From assembly GCF_017488845.2 (NCBI RefSeq), contig NZ_CP083370.1, positions 3,659,501 through 3,723,500 of the forward strand: 64,000 nucleotides of DNA, read 5' to 3'. Each line of letters opens with the position of its first letter. Position 1 is the first letter of the stretch. The translations under genes and the position numbers were made by a program. The DNA comes from Ensifer canadensis. GTDB taxonomy: Bacteria > Pseudomonadota > Alphaproteobacteria > Rhizobiales > Rhizobiaceae. Of the stretch, positions 1 through 9,474 are shown in pieces. The notes below the pieces were generated by a model. That model did not search any database. It was not told the origin of the DNA and worked only from the letters and a program-made list of their open reading frames with translations.

Positions 1-848
1 TCAAGCGTCTTGTAGGAAATCCTGAGGTGCCCGCCTGAAGCCTTGTGACTGACGGTGACTTCAAGCCCGAGGCTGTCGGACAGTGTCCGCTCCAGCGCCA
101 ACGTATCGGCGTCCTTCTCGTCACGACGTGCGGCCTTGGCGTAGTGGGGATCGTTCTGGGCGCGAATATCGTTCTGCGCCAGCCGCTCAGCGTCGCGAAC
201 GGAGAGACCCTTTGCGACGATGTTGCGGGCGAGCGTTGCCGGATCCGACGTCGGGATCAGCGCGCGCGCATGGCCTGCCGACAGGCTTCCTTCTGACAAC
301 ATGTCCCGCACCGGCTCGGGCAGCTTCAAAAGCCGCAGGCTGTTGGCGACATGGCTGCGGCTCTTGCCGATGATCTCGCCGAGATCGTTCTGGGTGTAGC
401 CGTGTTCGGCAATCAGCTGCTCGTAGCCAAGCGCTTCGTCGAGCGGGTTAAGGTCGGACCGCTGCACGTTCTCGACGATCGCGATTTCGAGCGCCGTGCG
501 ATCGTCAACGTCGCGGATGATAACCGGAATTTCGGTAAAGCCGGCGAGCTGCGCTGCACGCCAGCGGCGTTCCCCGGCGATGATCTCGTAACGGTCAGTG
601 CCGATCGTGCGAGCGACGACCGGCTGGACGATGCCGTGCTGCCGAATGGAACTGGCGAGGTCCTGCAGTTCACCTTCGTCGAACTGTCGACGCGGGTTTC
701 GCGGGTTGCGCGATACGAACTCGATCGGCACTTTCCGATCGGGGTTAACCGGAGCAGGGGAGGCGCCGGCCTGTATCGGCTGATCCATCTCGCCGATCAA
801 TGCAGCCAGTCCCCGGCCAAGCCTTCTCTTCGAGCTGTCGTCGTTCAT
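1..848 (-). CDS. parB: ParB chromosome-partitioning protein (C-terminus cut by window edge)
   Basis: This is a ParB/Spo0J DNA-binding protein that loads at parS sites and spreads or slides to build the segregation complex used by ParA. The gene runs off the left edge: 282 codons are visible, from ATG at 848 to base 3, with no stop in frame. The N-terminus has the basic RRLGRGLAAL start seen in chromosomal ParBs. The CTP/arginine-rich patch reads AGERRWRAAQ, followed by ENVQRSDLNP and the parS-reading helix-turn-helix around GKSRSHVANSLRLLKLP. It lies 35 bp downstream of parA in the same operon, and several parS-like palindromes occur within the next 10 kb. By family length only about ten residues should be missing. 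Confidence 0.97.
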   Translation of the reverse strand, partial: MNDDSSKRRLGRGLAALIGEMDQPIQAGASPAPVNPDRKVPIEFVSRNPRNPRRQFDEGELQDLASSIRQHGIVQPVVARTIGTDRYEIIAGERRWRAAQLAGFTEIPVIIRDVDDRTALEIAIVENVQRSDLNPLDEALGYEQLIAEHGYTQNDLGEIIGKSRSHVANSLRLLKLPEPVRDMLSEGSLSAGHARALIPTSDPATLARNIVAKGLSVRDAERLAQNDIRAQNDPHYAKAARRDEKDADTLALERTLSDSLGLEVTVSHKASGGHLRISYKTL

Positions 849-883
849 AGTGTCACCCGATTTAAATTCCGGTACCGAAACAA

Positions 884-1678
884 TTATGCGGCTTTGCGCT
901 GCCGCTCGCGCTGGATTACTTCCGATGCGAGTTGAAGGTAGGCTTGGCTGCCTGCGCATTTCAGATCGTAAAGGATGGCCGGCTTACCATAGGACGGTGC
1001 TTCCGATACACGCACATTCCGCGGAATGAGCGTGTGGTAGACCTTATCCCCAAGATGGGTGCGGACATCGCTCACCACCTGCTGTGCCAGATTGTTGCGA
1101 GAATCGAACATCGTCAACACGATACCCTGGATGTCCAGGTTCGGGTTGACCGTTTGGCGCACTTGGTCAACCGTCTCCAGCAACTGGCTCAAACCCTCCA
1201 GCGCGAAGAATTCGCACTGAAGCGGCACCAGTACCGAATGTGCGGCAGCCATAGCGTTCATCGTCAGCAGATTGAACGATGGCGGGCAGTCGACGAGAAC
1301 GTATGAATACTCCAATGCCTCGGGGCTCTCCAAGGCCTTGCGAAGACGAAAGGCGCGATCGACCTCCCTGGAGATTTCCATTTCGACGCCGAGCAGATCC
1401 ATCGTCGAGGGCACGATAGCCAGATTCGGCACAACTGTCTGCTGGACGATCTCACCTATCGAGTGCGATCCAACCATCAATTCATAGGAGGAGAGATGGC
1501 GATCGCGGCGCTGAATGCCGAGGCCGGTGCTGGCATTGCCCTGCGGGTCCAGATCAACGATCAGAACCTTTTCGCCGATGGCGGCCAATGCCGTTGCCAG
1601 ATTGATCGCCGTCGTCGTTTTGCCGACGCCCCCCTTCTGGTTCGCTATCGTGATGATCCGATTTTTTGCGCCAAACAT
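884..1678 (-). CDS. parA: ParA chromosome-partitioning ATPase
   Basis: This is the Walker-type ATPase partner of ParB. It forms an ATP-dependent nucleoid-bound gradient that pulls the parS-ParB complex toward the cell pole. The deviant Walker A motif KGGVGKTT is at residues 15-22, Walker A' DLDPQGN follows near residue 42, and Walker B VLVDCPPS is mid-protein. I chose ATG at 1678 (264 aa), which has AGCGGA just upstream. The frame also opens with a TTG at 1693, but that has no good ribosome-binding site and abuts the rsmG stop. It lies 15 bp after rsmG and 35 bp before parB, so the four genes mnmG-rsmG-parA-parB look co-transcribed. Confidence 0.97.
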   Translation of the reverse strand: MFGAKNRIITIANQKGGVGKTTTAINLATALAAIGEKVLIVDLDPQGNASTGLGIQRRDRHLSSYELMVGSHSIGEIVQQTVVPNLAIVPSTMDLLGVEMEISREVDRAFRLRKALESPEALEYSYVLVDCPPSFNLLTMNAMAAAHSVLVPLQCEFFALEGLSQLLETVDQVRQTVNPNLDIQGIVLTMFDSRNNLAQQVVSDVRTHLGDKVYHTLIPRNVRVSEAPSYGKPAILYDLKCAGSQAYLQLASEVIQRERQRKAA

Positions 1679-1693
1679 GTTTCCGCTCGCCAA

Positions 1694-2335
1694 TCACTGA
1701 GTTCTTCGCGAAAGATTTGCGATCTCGAGCACAACAGAATCTGGCTCAACGATGCTTGGGTGTTTTACCAGATCAAACGCATAGCGGCCAACGGCTTTGT
1801 CGATCTCACGCTGGTAATCCCGCCCTTTGTGGAAGTAGGCGACCGTTTTGCCACCTTCGGCCGTCAGCCAAGGCGATGAATAATCGAGCAGTAGGCTCAG
1901 ATCCGCCAGCGCACGGGCGGAAATCGCATCGCATTTTGGTGCGACAGAGCTGGCATCTTCGATTCGAATCGGATGAACGGATCCGCGCGCACCGGTCTCC
2001 GTCAACGCAACACGCAGGAAAGCGGCTTTCTTGTTGTTGCTCTCGATCAAATGTACCCAGCCGTCGGAAAATTCCTGGAGGTAGATGGCGGTAATCACTC
2101 CGGGAAATCCACCACCGCTACCGAGATCGACCCAGGTCTTCGGACCCGGCGCAAGTTGCGCCAATTGTAGACTATCGACGATATGCCGCCGCCACAGGTC
2201 GTCGAGCGTCGACGGAGCAATCAGATTGATGAACTTCGCCCATTTCTGAAACAGCGCTGCGAAGTGCTCTAGTCGTTCCTTCGTTTCACGTGAAACACGC
2301 AGTCCGTTCAAGCCAGCGAAGGGACTCGTTTTCAT
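1694..2335 (-). CDS. rsmG: 16S rRNA (guanine527-N7)-methyltransferase RsmG (GidB)
   Basis: RsmG is a SAM-dependent methyltransferase that places m7G at position 527 of 16S rRNA. The SAM-binding loop reads [12 protein letters not shown], which is diagnostic for the GidB family, followed by [13 protein letters not shown]. The chosen ATG at 2335 overlaps the TGA of mnmG (ATGA), so translation is probably coupled. This gives 213 aa, normal for the family. The frame remains open upstream to 2389, but that part only overlays the end of mnmG. The codons for VSRET near the N-terminus are also a perfect parS core (2282-2297), so this stretch serves as both protein code and segregation site. Confidence 0.96.
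   Translation of the reverse strand: MKTSPFAGLNGLRVSRETKERLEHFAALFQKWAKFINLIAPSTLDDLWRRHIVDSLQLAQLAPGPKTWVDLGSGGGFPGVITAIYLQEFSDGWVHLIESNNKKAAFLRVALTETGARGSVHPIRIEDASSVAPKCDAISARALADLSLLLDYSSPWLTAEGGKTVAYFHKGRDYQREIDKAVGRYAFDLVKHPSIVEPDSVVLEIANLSRRTQ
2282..2297. promoter_or_regulatory. parS: parS site inside rsmG
   Basis: The 14-bp palindrome GTTTCACGTGAAAC (2283-2296) is perfect, and it is flanked by C and A, giving 15/16 to the canonical TGTTTCACGTGAAACA. It lies about 1.4 kb from parB and 7 kb from the proposed oriC. parS within gidB is a known arrangement in alphaproteobacteria. Confidence 0.93.
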
Positions 2336-4215
2336 TGCGCACTTACCTTTTCTTCCCGTTCCGCGGAACGACTCATTCGTTTCAACCAAGCCAAGATCAA
2401 CGAGGCCGCGGCCGGGGTCATCCCATCGACCTTCAGCGCCTGGGCCAGATTCCGCGGCGCCTGCAGCGTCAACTTCTGCTTCAGCTCATTCGATAGACCA
2501 GCTAATGCCGAAAAGTCAAAATCGCTTGGAATCGCTAAATCCTCTTCGCGGCGGATGCCAGCAATGTCCGATGCCTGGCGGTCCATATAGACGGCATAGG
2601 CAGCATCGATTTCGAGTGCCTCCACCACCGCGGACGGAATGTCTTTCAACTCGGGCCACAGGATCAGCAAGGCACCAACACTCTGGTCAGGATAGGATAG
2701 GATTTCGAACGCCGTTCGCCGCTGGCCATCCTGGTTCAGTTTGAGTCCATGACGGTTGCCTTCTGCCGGCGTCACCGACAATTGCTTGAGCAATGCCCGA
2801 CCGCTGTCAAACTGCGCCTTCCATTCGACAAAGCGCGCCTGCCGCGCTTCAGACACGCAACCGATTTCGATTGCCTTCGGTGTCAGGCGCACGTCTGCAT
2901 TGTCGGCACGCAGGGACAATCGGTATTCGGCGCGTGACGTGAACATGCGATAGGGTTCGGTAATACCCCGAGAGGTCAGGTCGTCGACCATCACGCCGAT
3001 ATAGGAATCGGTGCGGCTGAAGATGACGGCTTCGCGCCCCGTCGCTGCCTTGGCAGCATTCAAGCCGGCGACCAGGCCTTGTGCCCCGGCCTCTTCATAG
3101 CCCGTGGTGCCATTGATCTGGCCGGCGAGGAACAAGCCCGGGATCTTGCGCACCGCCAGCGTCGCATCAAGCTCACGCGGATCGACGTGATCGTATTCGA
3201 TCGCGTAACCCGGCTGGAGGATCACGACACTCTCAAGGCCGGGGATTGTGCGAATAAACGCGGCTTGAACGTTTGCCGGCAAGGATGTCGAAATGCCGTT
3301 GGGATAGACGGTATCATCGTCCAGGCCTTCCGGTTCAAGGAAGATCTGGTGACCGTCCCGTTCGCCAAAGCGAACGATCTTATCCTCGATCGAGGGGCAG
3401 TAGCGCGGACCGACACCTTCGATCTGACCGGAATACATCGCCGACTTGCCGATATTGTCGGCAATGATCTTATGCGTGGCTTCGGTGGTTCGGGTCACAC
3501 CGCAGTCGATCTGTCGGTTGACGATCCGATCGGTCATGAAGGAGAAGGGCACCGGATCTTCGTCAGGCCCCTGGCGTCCGACGCGATCCCAATCAATAGT
3601 CTTGCCGTCCAGGCGTGCTGGCGTCCCCGTCTTCAACCGTCCCAAACGAAGGCCGTAGCGCGCCAAGGTGGCGGAGAGGCCAAGCGACGGCTCTTCGCCA
3701 ATACGACCCGCCGGTATCTTATGGTCGCCGATATGGATCAGTCCCTTTAGAAAGGTCCCGGTCGTCAGCACCACCGCCGCCGCAGCAAAGGATCTGCCAT
3801 CCTTCATCACCACGCCGGCAATCTTGCTGTCCTGTTCAAGAAGGTCGAAAGCATCACCTTCGATCACGGTCAGGTTTTCAATGGCGTCAATCTCTCGCTG
3901 CATGGCTTCGCGATAGAGTCGCCGGTCGGCTTGGGTACGTGGGCCACGAACAGCCGGCCCCTTGCGCCGATTGAGCAGGCGAAACTGAATTCCAGCCGCA
4001 TCGGCGATGCGACCCATCAAGCCATCAAGCGCATCGATCTCACGCACGAGGTGGCCTTTGCCTAGACCCCCAATCGCCGGGTTGCACGACATCACGCCAA
4101 TGGTCGACGCCTTATGGGTAATCAGAGCGGTGCGTGCACCGAGGCGCGCGGCCGCCGCCGCAGCCTCGCAGCCGGCATGACCTCCACCAATGACGATAAC
4201 GTCAAAATGGACCAT
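2332..4215 (-). CDS. mnmG: tRNA uridine-5-carboxymethylaminomethyl modification enzyme MnmG (GidA)
   Basis: MnmG is an FAD-binding subunit that works with MnmE to install carboxymethylaminomethyl at U34 of certain tRNAs. The dinucleotide-binding motif [12 protein letters not shown] is at the N-terminus. GidA signatures [17 protein letters not shown] and [13 protein letters not shown] follow, and [17 protein letters not shown] closes the FAD domain. I chose ATG at 4215 (627 aa) because GGAG sits nine bases before it. The upstream in-frame ATG at 4224 directly abuts that GGAG and so is poorly placed. The stop overlaps the rsmG start. A perfect parS core lies about 40 bp upstream of the start, between this gene and mnmE. 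Confidence 0.97.
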   Translation of the reverse strand: MVHFDVIVIGGGHAGCEAAAAAARLGARTALITHKASTIGVMSCNPAIGGLGKGHLVREIDALDGLMGRIADAAGIQFRLLNRRKGPAVRGPRTQADRRLYREAMQREIDAIENLTVIEGDAFDLLEQDSKIAGVVMKDGRSFAAAAVVLTTGTFLKGLIHIGDHKIPAGRIGEEPSLGLSATLARYGLRLGRLKTGTPARLDGKTIDWDRVGRQGPDEDPVPFSFMTDRIVNRQIDCGVTRTTEATHKIIADNIGKSAMYSGQIEGVGPRYCPSIEDKIVRFGERDGHQIFLEPEGLDDDTVYPNGISTSLPANVQAAFIRTIPGLESVVILQPGYAIEYDHVDPRELDATLAVRKIPGLFLAGQINGTTGYEEAGAQGLVAGLNAAKAATGREAVIFSRTDSYIGVMVDDLTSRGITEPYRMFTSRAEYRLSLRADNADVRLTPKAIEIGCVSEARQARFVEWKAQFDSGRALLKQLSVTPAEGNRHGLKLNQDGQRRTAFEILSYPDQSVGALLILWPELKDIPSAVVEALEIDAAYAVYMDRQASDIAGIRREEDLAIPSDFDFSALAGLSNELKQKLTLQAPRNLAQALKVDGMTPAAASLILAWLKRMSRSAEREEKVSAQ

Positions 4216-4253
4216 TTTTATCATCTCCGATCAAACGCGTTCCGGATTCGAAT

Positions 4254-4269
4254 CGTTTCACGTGAAACG
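4254..4269. promoter_or_regulatory. parS: parS site between mnmE and mnmG
   Basis: A perfect 14-bp core GTTTCACGTGAAAC lies at 4255-4268, flanked by C and G, in the 95-bp gap between mnmE and mnmG. Unlike the rsmG site it is not constrained by coding, so its conservation of the palindrome argues for ParB binding. Confidence 0.92.
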
Positions 4270-4310
4270 CTTCGCATGACTCGCTAGCGTTGTATTGTTT
4301 TAGTCGAACA

Positions 4311-5636
4311 TCATTTACCGATACAGAATTCGGAAAATATCACATCCAACAGGTTTTCAACATCCACACGCCCGGTGATGCGTCCGATTGCATCCCCTGC
4401 GACACGAAGCAGCTCAGCGCGTATATCCAGGCCGTCTTGGTTCAGGCGCAAACTTTCCGCAAGCGCAATGCTGGCTTGGCGCAAGGCGTCAACATGCCTG
4501 CGTCTGGAGGGGATAGAGAGGGCGGTAACCCCAGACAAATCAGGTAGATAGCCCGATATGACGTTCAAGAGCTGGTCCATCCCCGCACCCGTTGTGGTCG
4601 AAATCGAAACCTCGGCGCCCGGAATGGTATCGCTGCCGGCTCGGTCGATCTTGGTTGCGACCCGCAAGACCGGCACAGCCGTAAGAGCGAGGTCGTCAAG
4701 GGTGTTAAAACCTTCTGTGTTTTCGGAAAGAAGCAGCACAAGGTCGGCGTTTGCAATTACATCGCGAGCGCGGCGAATACCTTCACGCTCCACCGTCTCG
4801 TCGGTCTCGCGCAGCCCGGCAGTATCGAACAACTTGACGGAGAATCCGGCTAATGAAAGGTCGACGGAAAGCACATCGCGCGTCGTTCCGGCTATCTCTG
4901 TCACGATCGCGATATCACGTTTTGCCAAGGCATTGAGCAGGCTGGACTTGCCGGCGTTGGGTTCGCCGGCAATGACGATCTTCAGGCCATCCCGGATGAT
5001 TTCGCCAATCGGCGCCTGGGCAATGTGCGCGTCGATCTCGCGACGCAGCAATTCCATATCTTTCCAGATCCGGTCACTGACCGAGCCCGGCACGTCCTCC
5101 TCATCGGCGAAATCGAGCTCCGCCTCGATCATCGCGCGCGCATGGGTCAGACGCTTGGCCCAATCGTCATAGACCTTAGACTGGCCGCCGGCGGAATGCT
5201 CCAGCGCCAGACGACGCTGCATCTCGGTCTCCGCAGCGATCAGATCCGACAAGCCCTCAATCTCGACAAGATCCATCTTGCCGTTATGGAAGGCTCGCCG
5301 TGAAAACTCGCCGGCCTCAGCGTGGCGCAGCCCCGCAAAGCCAGACAACTCATGCAGCAGCATTTGAACAACGGCACGGCTGCCATGCACGTGCAACTCG
5401 GCACAGTCTTCCCCTGTAAACGAGGCCGGGCCGCGGAAGTAGATGATCAGGCCGCTATCGATCATGAAACCGTTGCGAGAGCGAATCGATTTCAGTGACG
5501 CCAAACGCGGCTCAGGGACGGCACCACACAATGACTTCAGGACAGCGTTTGTTTCTGGTCCGCTTATCCTGATCACCGCTACGCCGGCTGGCAACGCCCC
5601 GCTGGAAAGCGCGTATATCGTATCCACCGATGGCAT
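4311..5636 (-). CDS. mnmE: tRNA modification GTPase MnmE (TrmE)
   Basis: MnmE is the GTPase partner of MnmG in wobble-uridine modification. The protein has an N-terminal tetrahydrofolate-binding domain (start SVDTIYALSSG). It also has a G domain with P-loop GEPNAGKSSLLN, switch TRD and DTAGLRETD, and it ends with FCIGK, the conserved C-(I/L/V)-G-K tail carrying the functional cysteine. The length of 441 aa is normal. Start ATG at 5636 is preceded by CAGGTG. It lies just before mnmG on the same strand, separated by a parS-bearing spacer, which fits the joint pathway. Confidence 0.97.
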   Translation of the reverse strand: MPSVDTIYALSSGALPAGVAVIRISGPETNAVLKSLCGAVPEPRLASLKSIRSRNGFMIDSGLIIYFRGPASFTGEDCAELHVHGSRAVVQMLLHELSGFAGLRHAEAGEFSRRAFHNGKMDLVEIEGLSDLIAAETEMQRRLALEHSAGGQSKVYDDWAKRLTHARAMIEAELDFADEEDVPGSVSDRIWKDMELLRREIDAHIAQAPIGEIIRDGLKIVIAGEPNAGKSSLLNALAKRDIAIVTEIAGTTRDVLSVDLSLAGFSVKLFDTAGLRETDETVEREGIRRARDVIANADLVLLLSENTEGFNTLDDLALTAVPVLRVATKIDRAGSDTIPGAEVSISTTTGAGMDQLLNVISGYLPDLSGVTALSIPSRRRHVDALRQASIALAESLRLNQDGLDIRAELLRVAGDAIGRITGRVDVENLLDVIFSEFCIGK

Positions 5637-5842
5637 CGTGTCACCTGAGATCCAAAGAGAGTTCCTGCTCTACGCACGCCTGCGCCGGAAACAAGTTCCG
5701 GCGGGTGAGGCGGCCTCATATCGATAGCTGAATGAAACGCGTTAGTCGGCGTTCCCGGCGTTCACAGAGGTGTCGAGCGGTTGCGAGCTTATGCCGAATA
5801 GTCGGGAGAAGATCAAGCCTTAGCCGCGGGATCGCCCGAATG

Positions 5843-5858
5843 TGTTTCACGTGAATCA
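5843..5858. promoter_or_regulatory. parS: parS-like site upstream of mnmE
   Basis: The 16-mer TGTTTCACGTGAATCA matches canonical parS at 15 of 16 positions: one A-to-T change in the right arm breaks the perfect dyad. It sits in non-coding DNA midway between two better sites, with spacing (about 1.6 kb) similar to its neighbours. Confidence 0.85.
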
Positions 5859-5984
5859 CTGAACTGACAGAAGGCGACACCGGATGAGGGGATCCAAGAT
5901 CATTGCGATAGCGAATCGAAAGGCTCGCCGAGGAAGCCGGTCCATCGTTGAATCCGGCTAATCAACGTGATCGCTGGAAATAAA

Positions 5985-6014
5985 GAGACCGGGCAAGATC
6001 ACCTGCCCGGTCTC
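5985..6014 (-). terminator. Intrinsic terminator of rho
   Basis: Eleven-base arms GAGACCGGGCA / TGCCCGGTCTC close an 8-nt loop. Read on the minus strand the stem is followed by the T-rich TTTATTT. It lies 26 bp beyond the rho stop codon. Confidence 0.85.
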
Positions 6015-6040
6015 AATCACGATATCGGCGTTCGGCCGTA

Positions 6041-7306
6041 TCAGGTGTTCATCGAGTCGAAGAAGTCGCCGTTGTTCTTTGTCTGCTTCAGCTTGTCGAT
6101 GAGGAACTCGATCGCGTCGGTGGTACCCATCGGGGCCAGAATCCGGCGAAGAACGAAGATCTTCTGCAGATCTTGGCGTGGAACCAGCAGGTCTTCCTTA
6201 CGCGTGCCGGACTTGAGAATGTCCATCGCCGGGAAGATGCGCTTGTCGGCGACCTTGCGGTCGAGCACGATTTCCGAGTTGCCGGTACCCTTGAACTCTT
6301 CGAAGATGACTTCGTCCATGCGGCTGCCGGTATCGATCAGCGCCGTGGCGATGATGGTCAGCGAACCACCTTCTTCGATGTTGCGGGCGGCACCAAAGAA
6401 GCGCTTCGGGCGCTGCAGGGCGTTGGCGTCGACACCACCGGTCAGAACCTTGCCGGATGAAGGAACAACGGTGTTATAGGCGCGACCGAGGCGGGTGATG
6501 GAATCGAGCAGGATCACGACGTCGCGGCCGTGCTCGACCAGGCGCTTTGCCTTTTCGATCACCATTTCGGCGACTTGCACGTGGCGCGTCGCCGGCTCGT
6601 CAAAGGTAGAGGAAACCACTTCGCCCTTCACGGAGCGCTGCATGTCGGTGACTTCTTCCGGCCGTTCGTCGATCAACAGAACGATCAGGTAACATTCCGG
6701 ATGGTTTGCGGTGATCGAGTGGGCGATGTTCTGCAGGAGAACGGTCTTACCGGTGCGCGGCGGAGCGACGATCAGACCGCGCTGGCCCTTGCCGAGCGGC
6801 GCGACCAGGTCGATCACCCGAGCAGAAAGGTCCTTCGACGTCGGGATATCGAGTTCCATCTTGAAGCGCTCGTTTGGATAGAGCGGCGTCAGGTTGTCGA
6901 AGTGAACCTTGTGACGGATCTTTTCGGGATCGTCGAAATTGATGGTGTTGACTTTCAGCAGCGCGAAGTAGCGTTCGCCTTCCTTCGGTCCGCGGATCGG
7001 TCCCTCGACCGTGTCGCCGGTCTTCAGCGAGAAGCGGCGGATCTGGGAGGGGGAGATGTAGATATCGTCCGGGCCGGGAAGGTAGTTGGCATTGGCAGAG
7101 CGCAGAAAGCCGAATCCGTCCTGCAGAACCTCGACGACGCCTTCACCGATGATTTCGATATCCTGGGAGGCGAGCATCTTGAGGATTGCGAACATCAGCT
7201 CCTGCTTGCGCATGGTGCTCGCATTTTCCACCTCGAGCTCTTCGGCAAAGGCCAGAAGATCGGTCGGCGTCTTGTTCTTAAGTTCTTGTAGCTTCATTTC
7301 AGCCAT
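6041..7306 (-). CDS. rho: Transcription termination factor Rho
   Basis: Rho is a hexameric RNA-dependent ATPase that terminates transcription. The N-terminal helical domain reads [20 protein letters not shown], and the RNA-binding cold-shock fold contains GFGFLRS. Walker A is in [12 protein letters not shown] and Walker B is [17 protein letters not shown] place the start at ATG 7306 (421 aa, the usual rhizobial length). The frame continues upstream to 7402 but that extension is low-complexity and not expected in the family. A hairpin terminator follows the stop. The 190-bp leader toward hemJ holds a parS-like site at 7427-7440. Confidence 0.97.
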   Translation of the reverse strand: MAEMKLQELKNKTPTDLLAFAEELEVENASTMRKQELMFAILKMLASQDIEIIGEGVVEVLQDGFGFLRSANANYLPGPDDIYISPSQIRRFSLKTGDTVEGPIRGPKEGERYFALLKVNTINFDDPEKIRHKVHFDNLTPLYPNERFKMELDIPTSKDLSARVIDLVAPLGKGQRGLIVAPPRTGKTVLLQNIAHSITANHPECYLIVLLIDERPEEVTDMQRSVKGEVVSSTFDEPATRHVQVAEMVIEKAKRLVEHGRDVVILLDSITRLGRAYNTVVPSSGKVLTGGVDANALQRPKRFFGAARNIEEGGSLTIIATALIDTGSRMDEVIFEEFKGTGNSEIVLDRKVADKRIFPAMDILKSGTRKEDLLVPRQDLQKIFVLRRILAPMGTTDAIEFLIDKLKQTKNNGDFFDSMNT

Positions 7307-7426
7307 GAAGGATCCATGTTTCGTCTGGGAATGGAAAGACGGCGTGTTTTCTGAAGGGAGCTGCGGCAGGAGGGGCAGGCTCTGGTCTTTGTCACAAGCC
7401 ATGAAGAGGAGATGGGAGAAAATAGC

Positions 7427-7440
7427 GATTCACGTGAAAC
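7427..7440. promoter_or_regulatory. parS: parS-like site between hemJ and rho
   Basis: GATTCACGTGAAAC differs from the perfect core by a single base (T to A at position 2 of the left arm), and the central TTCACGTGAA is intact. The same variant recurs at 10926 and 61434. Confidence 0.85.
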
Positions 7441-7497
7441 GCCGCAAGGGGCTGACGAAAATTAGCGAGAACTATTACAATTAGCAATCGTTAAAAT

Positions 7498-8037
7498 TCA
7501 AAACGGCTTCACCACGACCATGATGACGATCAGGATCATCAGCAGCGTCGGGGCTTCGTTCATCAACCGCCAGTAGCGTGCCGTGCGGCGATTTTCGTCC
7601 CGCTGGAACGCCCGAACCGCCCGGCTGAAGCGCATGTGCACGACGGTCAGCATCACCACGAATAGCAGCTTGGCGTGAAGCCAGCCGCCCTGGAAGTCGT
7701 AGACGCTCCAGGCGAGGTAAAGCCCGAGCACCCAGGAGATCATCATCGCCGGGTTCATGATGACCGTCAGCAACCGCTGTTCCATCATTTTGAAGGTTTC
7801 GGACTGTTCGGAACCGGGTGCTGCGTCGGTGTGGTAGATGAACAGGCGCGGCATGTAGAGCAGCGCTGCCATCCACGACATCACCGCAATCACGTGTAGC
7901 GCCTTGATCCAGAGATAGAGGCTGTCGGGCTGCCAGACGAAAAGCCCGATGAGCGACGCGGCAAAACCGCCAAGCGCAATCATTGCTCTGACCCGCGCCC
8001 TGTTGCCTGGACCGCGATCCCTCTGGCGTTCATCCAT
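7498..8037 (-). CDS. hemJ: Protoporphyrinogen IX oxidase HemJ
   Basis: HemJ is an inner-membrane haem-biosynthesis enzyme that oxidises protoporphyrinogen IX to protoporphyrin IX. The 179-aa protein has four hydrophobic segments, roughly residues 19-36, 43-64, 90-112 and 157-178. The conserved segment WIKALHVIAVMSWMAALLYMP carries the essential histidine of the UPF0093/HemJ family; a further conserved stretch is HAKLLFVV. The start ATG shares one base with the hemE stop (TGATG), so both genes of the haem pathway are translationally coupled. The symbol rests on family signatures and the pairing with hemE. Confidence 0.92.
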   Translation of the reverse strand: MDERQRDRGPGNRARVRAMIALGGFAASLIGLFVWQPDSLYLWIKALHVIAVMSWMAALLYMPRLFIYHTDAAPGSEQSETFKMMEQRLLTVIMNPAMMISWVLGLYLAWSVYDFQGGWLHAKLLFVVMLTVVHMRFSRAVRAFQRDENRRTARYWRLMNEAPTLLMILIVIMVVVKPF

Positions 8038-9068
8038 CAGCGTGCTCCGCGAACGCGCGACACCAGCGCCGAGACGTTCTCCGGATCGGCCTGCGGCGTA
8101 ATCCCGTGACCGAGGTTGAAAATGAGCGGTCCGTTGCCGAGCGCATCGAGAATACGATCTATGCCCTGCTCGAGGGCGGCACCGCCGGAAACGACCCGCA
8201 TCGGATCAAGGTTACCCTGCACCGGTCCGTCCTTCTGCAAATCGACAGCAAAGGACAGTGGGACGGTCCAATCGAGCCCGATGGCATCGGCACCCGTCTT
8301 CTGGCGATAATGCTTCAGGAGAAGCCCTGCGCCCTTGGCAAAGGCAATGATCTTGGCCTGCGGACGTCGCGTCCGCACCGAAGCGATGATTCGCGCGACC
8401 GGCTTGACGGCAAATCGTTCGAATTCCTCTTCGCCCAGAACGCCAGCCCAGGAGTCGAAAATCTGTACCGCATCGGCGCCGGCATCGATCTGCTCGACCA
8501 GATAGTCCGCCGACACATCGGCCAGGAACGTCAAAAGCCGTTCGAAGGCTTCCGGGTTCTGGTAAGCGAACAGCCGGGCAGGGGCCTGATCCGGTGTTCC
8601 CTGACCAGCGATCATGTAGGTCGCAACGGTCCAGGGCGCACCGCAAAATCCGAGCAGCGTCGTCTCCGCCGGAAGTTCCCCACGCAAACGCGATACCGTT
8701 TCGAAGACCGGTTTCAGGTGATTGGAGATACCGTCAGCCTTCAGAGCATCGATGCCATCAACGTCGATCGGATCCATTCTCGGACCATGGCCTTCCTCAA
8801 AGCGAACGTTGCGCTTCAGCGCGTCCGGGATGACGAGGATGTCGGAAAAAAGAATGGCTGCGTCAAAAGCATAACGACGGATCGGTTGAAGCGTCACTTC
8901 GACAGCGAGATCAGGCGTGTAACAGAGATCGAGGAAACTTCCGGCGACGGCACGCGTTGCTCGATATTCGGGAAGGTACCGGCCGGCCTGGCGCATGAGC
9001 CAGACGGGAGGAGGACTGACCGTCTTCCCCTCCAAAACCTCCAGAACTTTCCTTCGTGTCTCGGCCAC
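8037..9068 (-). CDS. hemE: Uroporphyrinogen decarboxylase
   Basis: HemE converts uroporphyrinogen III to coproporphyrinogen III by four decarboxylations in the cytoplasm. The signatures [17 protein letters not shown] near residue 24 and [14 protein letters not shown] mid-protein are diagnostic. The length of 343 aa is standard. The start is a GTG at 9068 with TAGGAGA eight bases upstream; there is no in-frame ATG nearby. It is the last leftward gene before the polarity switch. In many alphaproteobacteria hemE flanks the chromosomal origin, and the gap upstream of it here looks like one. Confidence 0.97.
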   Translation of the reverse strand: MAETRRKVLEVLEGKTVSPPPVWLMRQAGRYLPEYRATRAVAGSFLDLCYTPDLAVEVTLQPIRRYAFDAAILFSDILVIPDALKRNVRFEEGHGPRMDPIDVDGIDALKADGISNHLKPVFETVSRLRGELPAETTLLGFCGAPWTVATYMIAGQGTPDQAPARLFAYQNPEAFERLLTFLADVSADYLVEQIDAGADAVQIFDSWAGVLGEEEFERFAVKPVARIIASVRTRRPQAKIIAFAKGAGLLLKHYRQKTGADAIGLDWTVPLSFAVDLQKDGPVQGNLDPMRVVSGGAALEQGIDRILDALGNGPLIFNLGHGITPQADPENVSALVSRVRGAR

Positions 9069-9474
9069 GGATGGTCTCTCCTAATATATAAACAAAGATA
9101 TTTAGACTCTTTCTATTTCTTAGAGTCGGTGGGTATCAAGGATTAAAAGATGGCCACAGTTCATCCACGGCCACCCGATCGGATTAATCCGAGTGGGAAG
9201 CAGAGCAGCGGTCATGAATGCATTTCGTGGATAAGTGCAAAAATCCGATTTGAATCAGAGGATTGCCGTCTTTGAGAGAAAGCGATTTGCTGTGGACAAT
9301 GAGTCGAAACGCGTGACACTTTGTCATTGCTGTGAGTCTTGTCCACATCCCCCGCGAAGCTTTCTTCGGCGTCGCACCAATTGTGAATAAGTCGGCAGTT
9401 TTCCCCTTGCCTCGGCCGTCGCGGCGCCGGTAGCCTCTTTTATCCCGGTTTATCAACAGCACCCGGAGAATTGC
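9069..9474. other. oriC: Probable chromosomal replication origin oriC
   Basis: This 406-bp non-coding gap lies between divergent hemE and ppsR. It carries DnaA-box-like 9-mers: TTATTCACA (9382-9390, minus strand, fits TTATNCACA exactly), TTATCCACG (9226-9234, minus), TTGTCCACA (9291-9299, minus, and 9339-9347, plus) and TTATCAACA (9450-9458, plus). The last four each have one mismatch. An AT-rich block at about 9079-9120 next to hemE could be the unwinding element. All genes on the left run leftward and those on the right rightward, as expected for co-orientation with replication forks. The hemE side is the established origin position in Caulobacter and, as I recall, in Sinorhizobium meliloti. 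Confidence 0.88.
9382..9390 (-). promoter_or_regulatory. DnaA box (consensus match) in oriC
   Basis: On the minus strand this reads TTATTCACA, the only exact match to TTATNCACA in the gap. It clusters with four one-mismatch boxes within 240 bp. Confidence 0.8.

Larger units (their letters stand above)
5637..6040. other. 404-bp intergenic region between rho and mnmE
   Basis: I see no gene here. From right to left it holds the rho terminator hairpin (5985-6014), unassigned sequence, a parS-like palindrome (5843-5858) and presumably the mnmE promoter, which I cannot place confidently. Confidence 0.7.

Noticed and set aside
45..373. Two plus-strand frames at the left edge
   Set aside because: They lie opposite parB, whose minus-strand translation is clearly conserved to the window edge.
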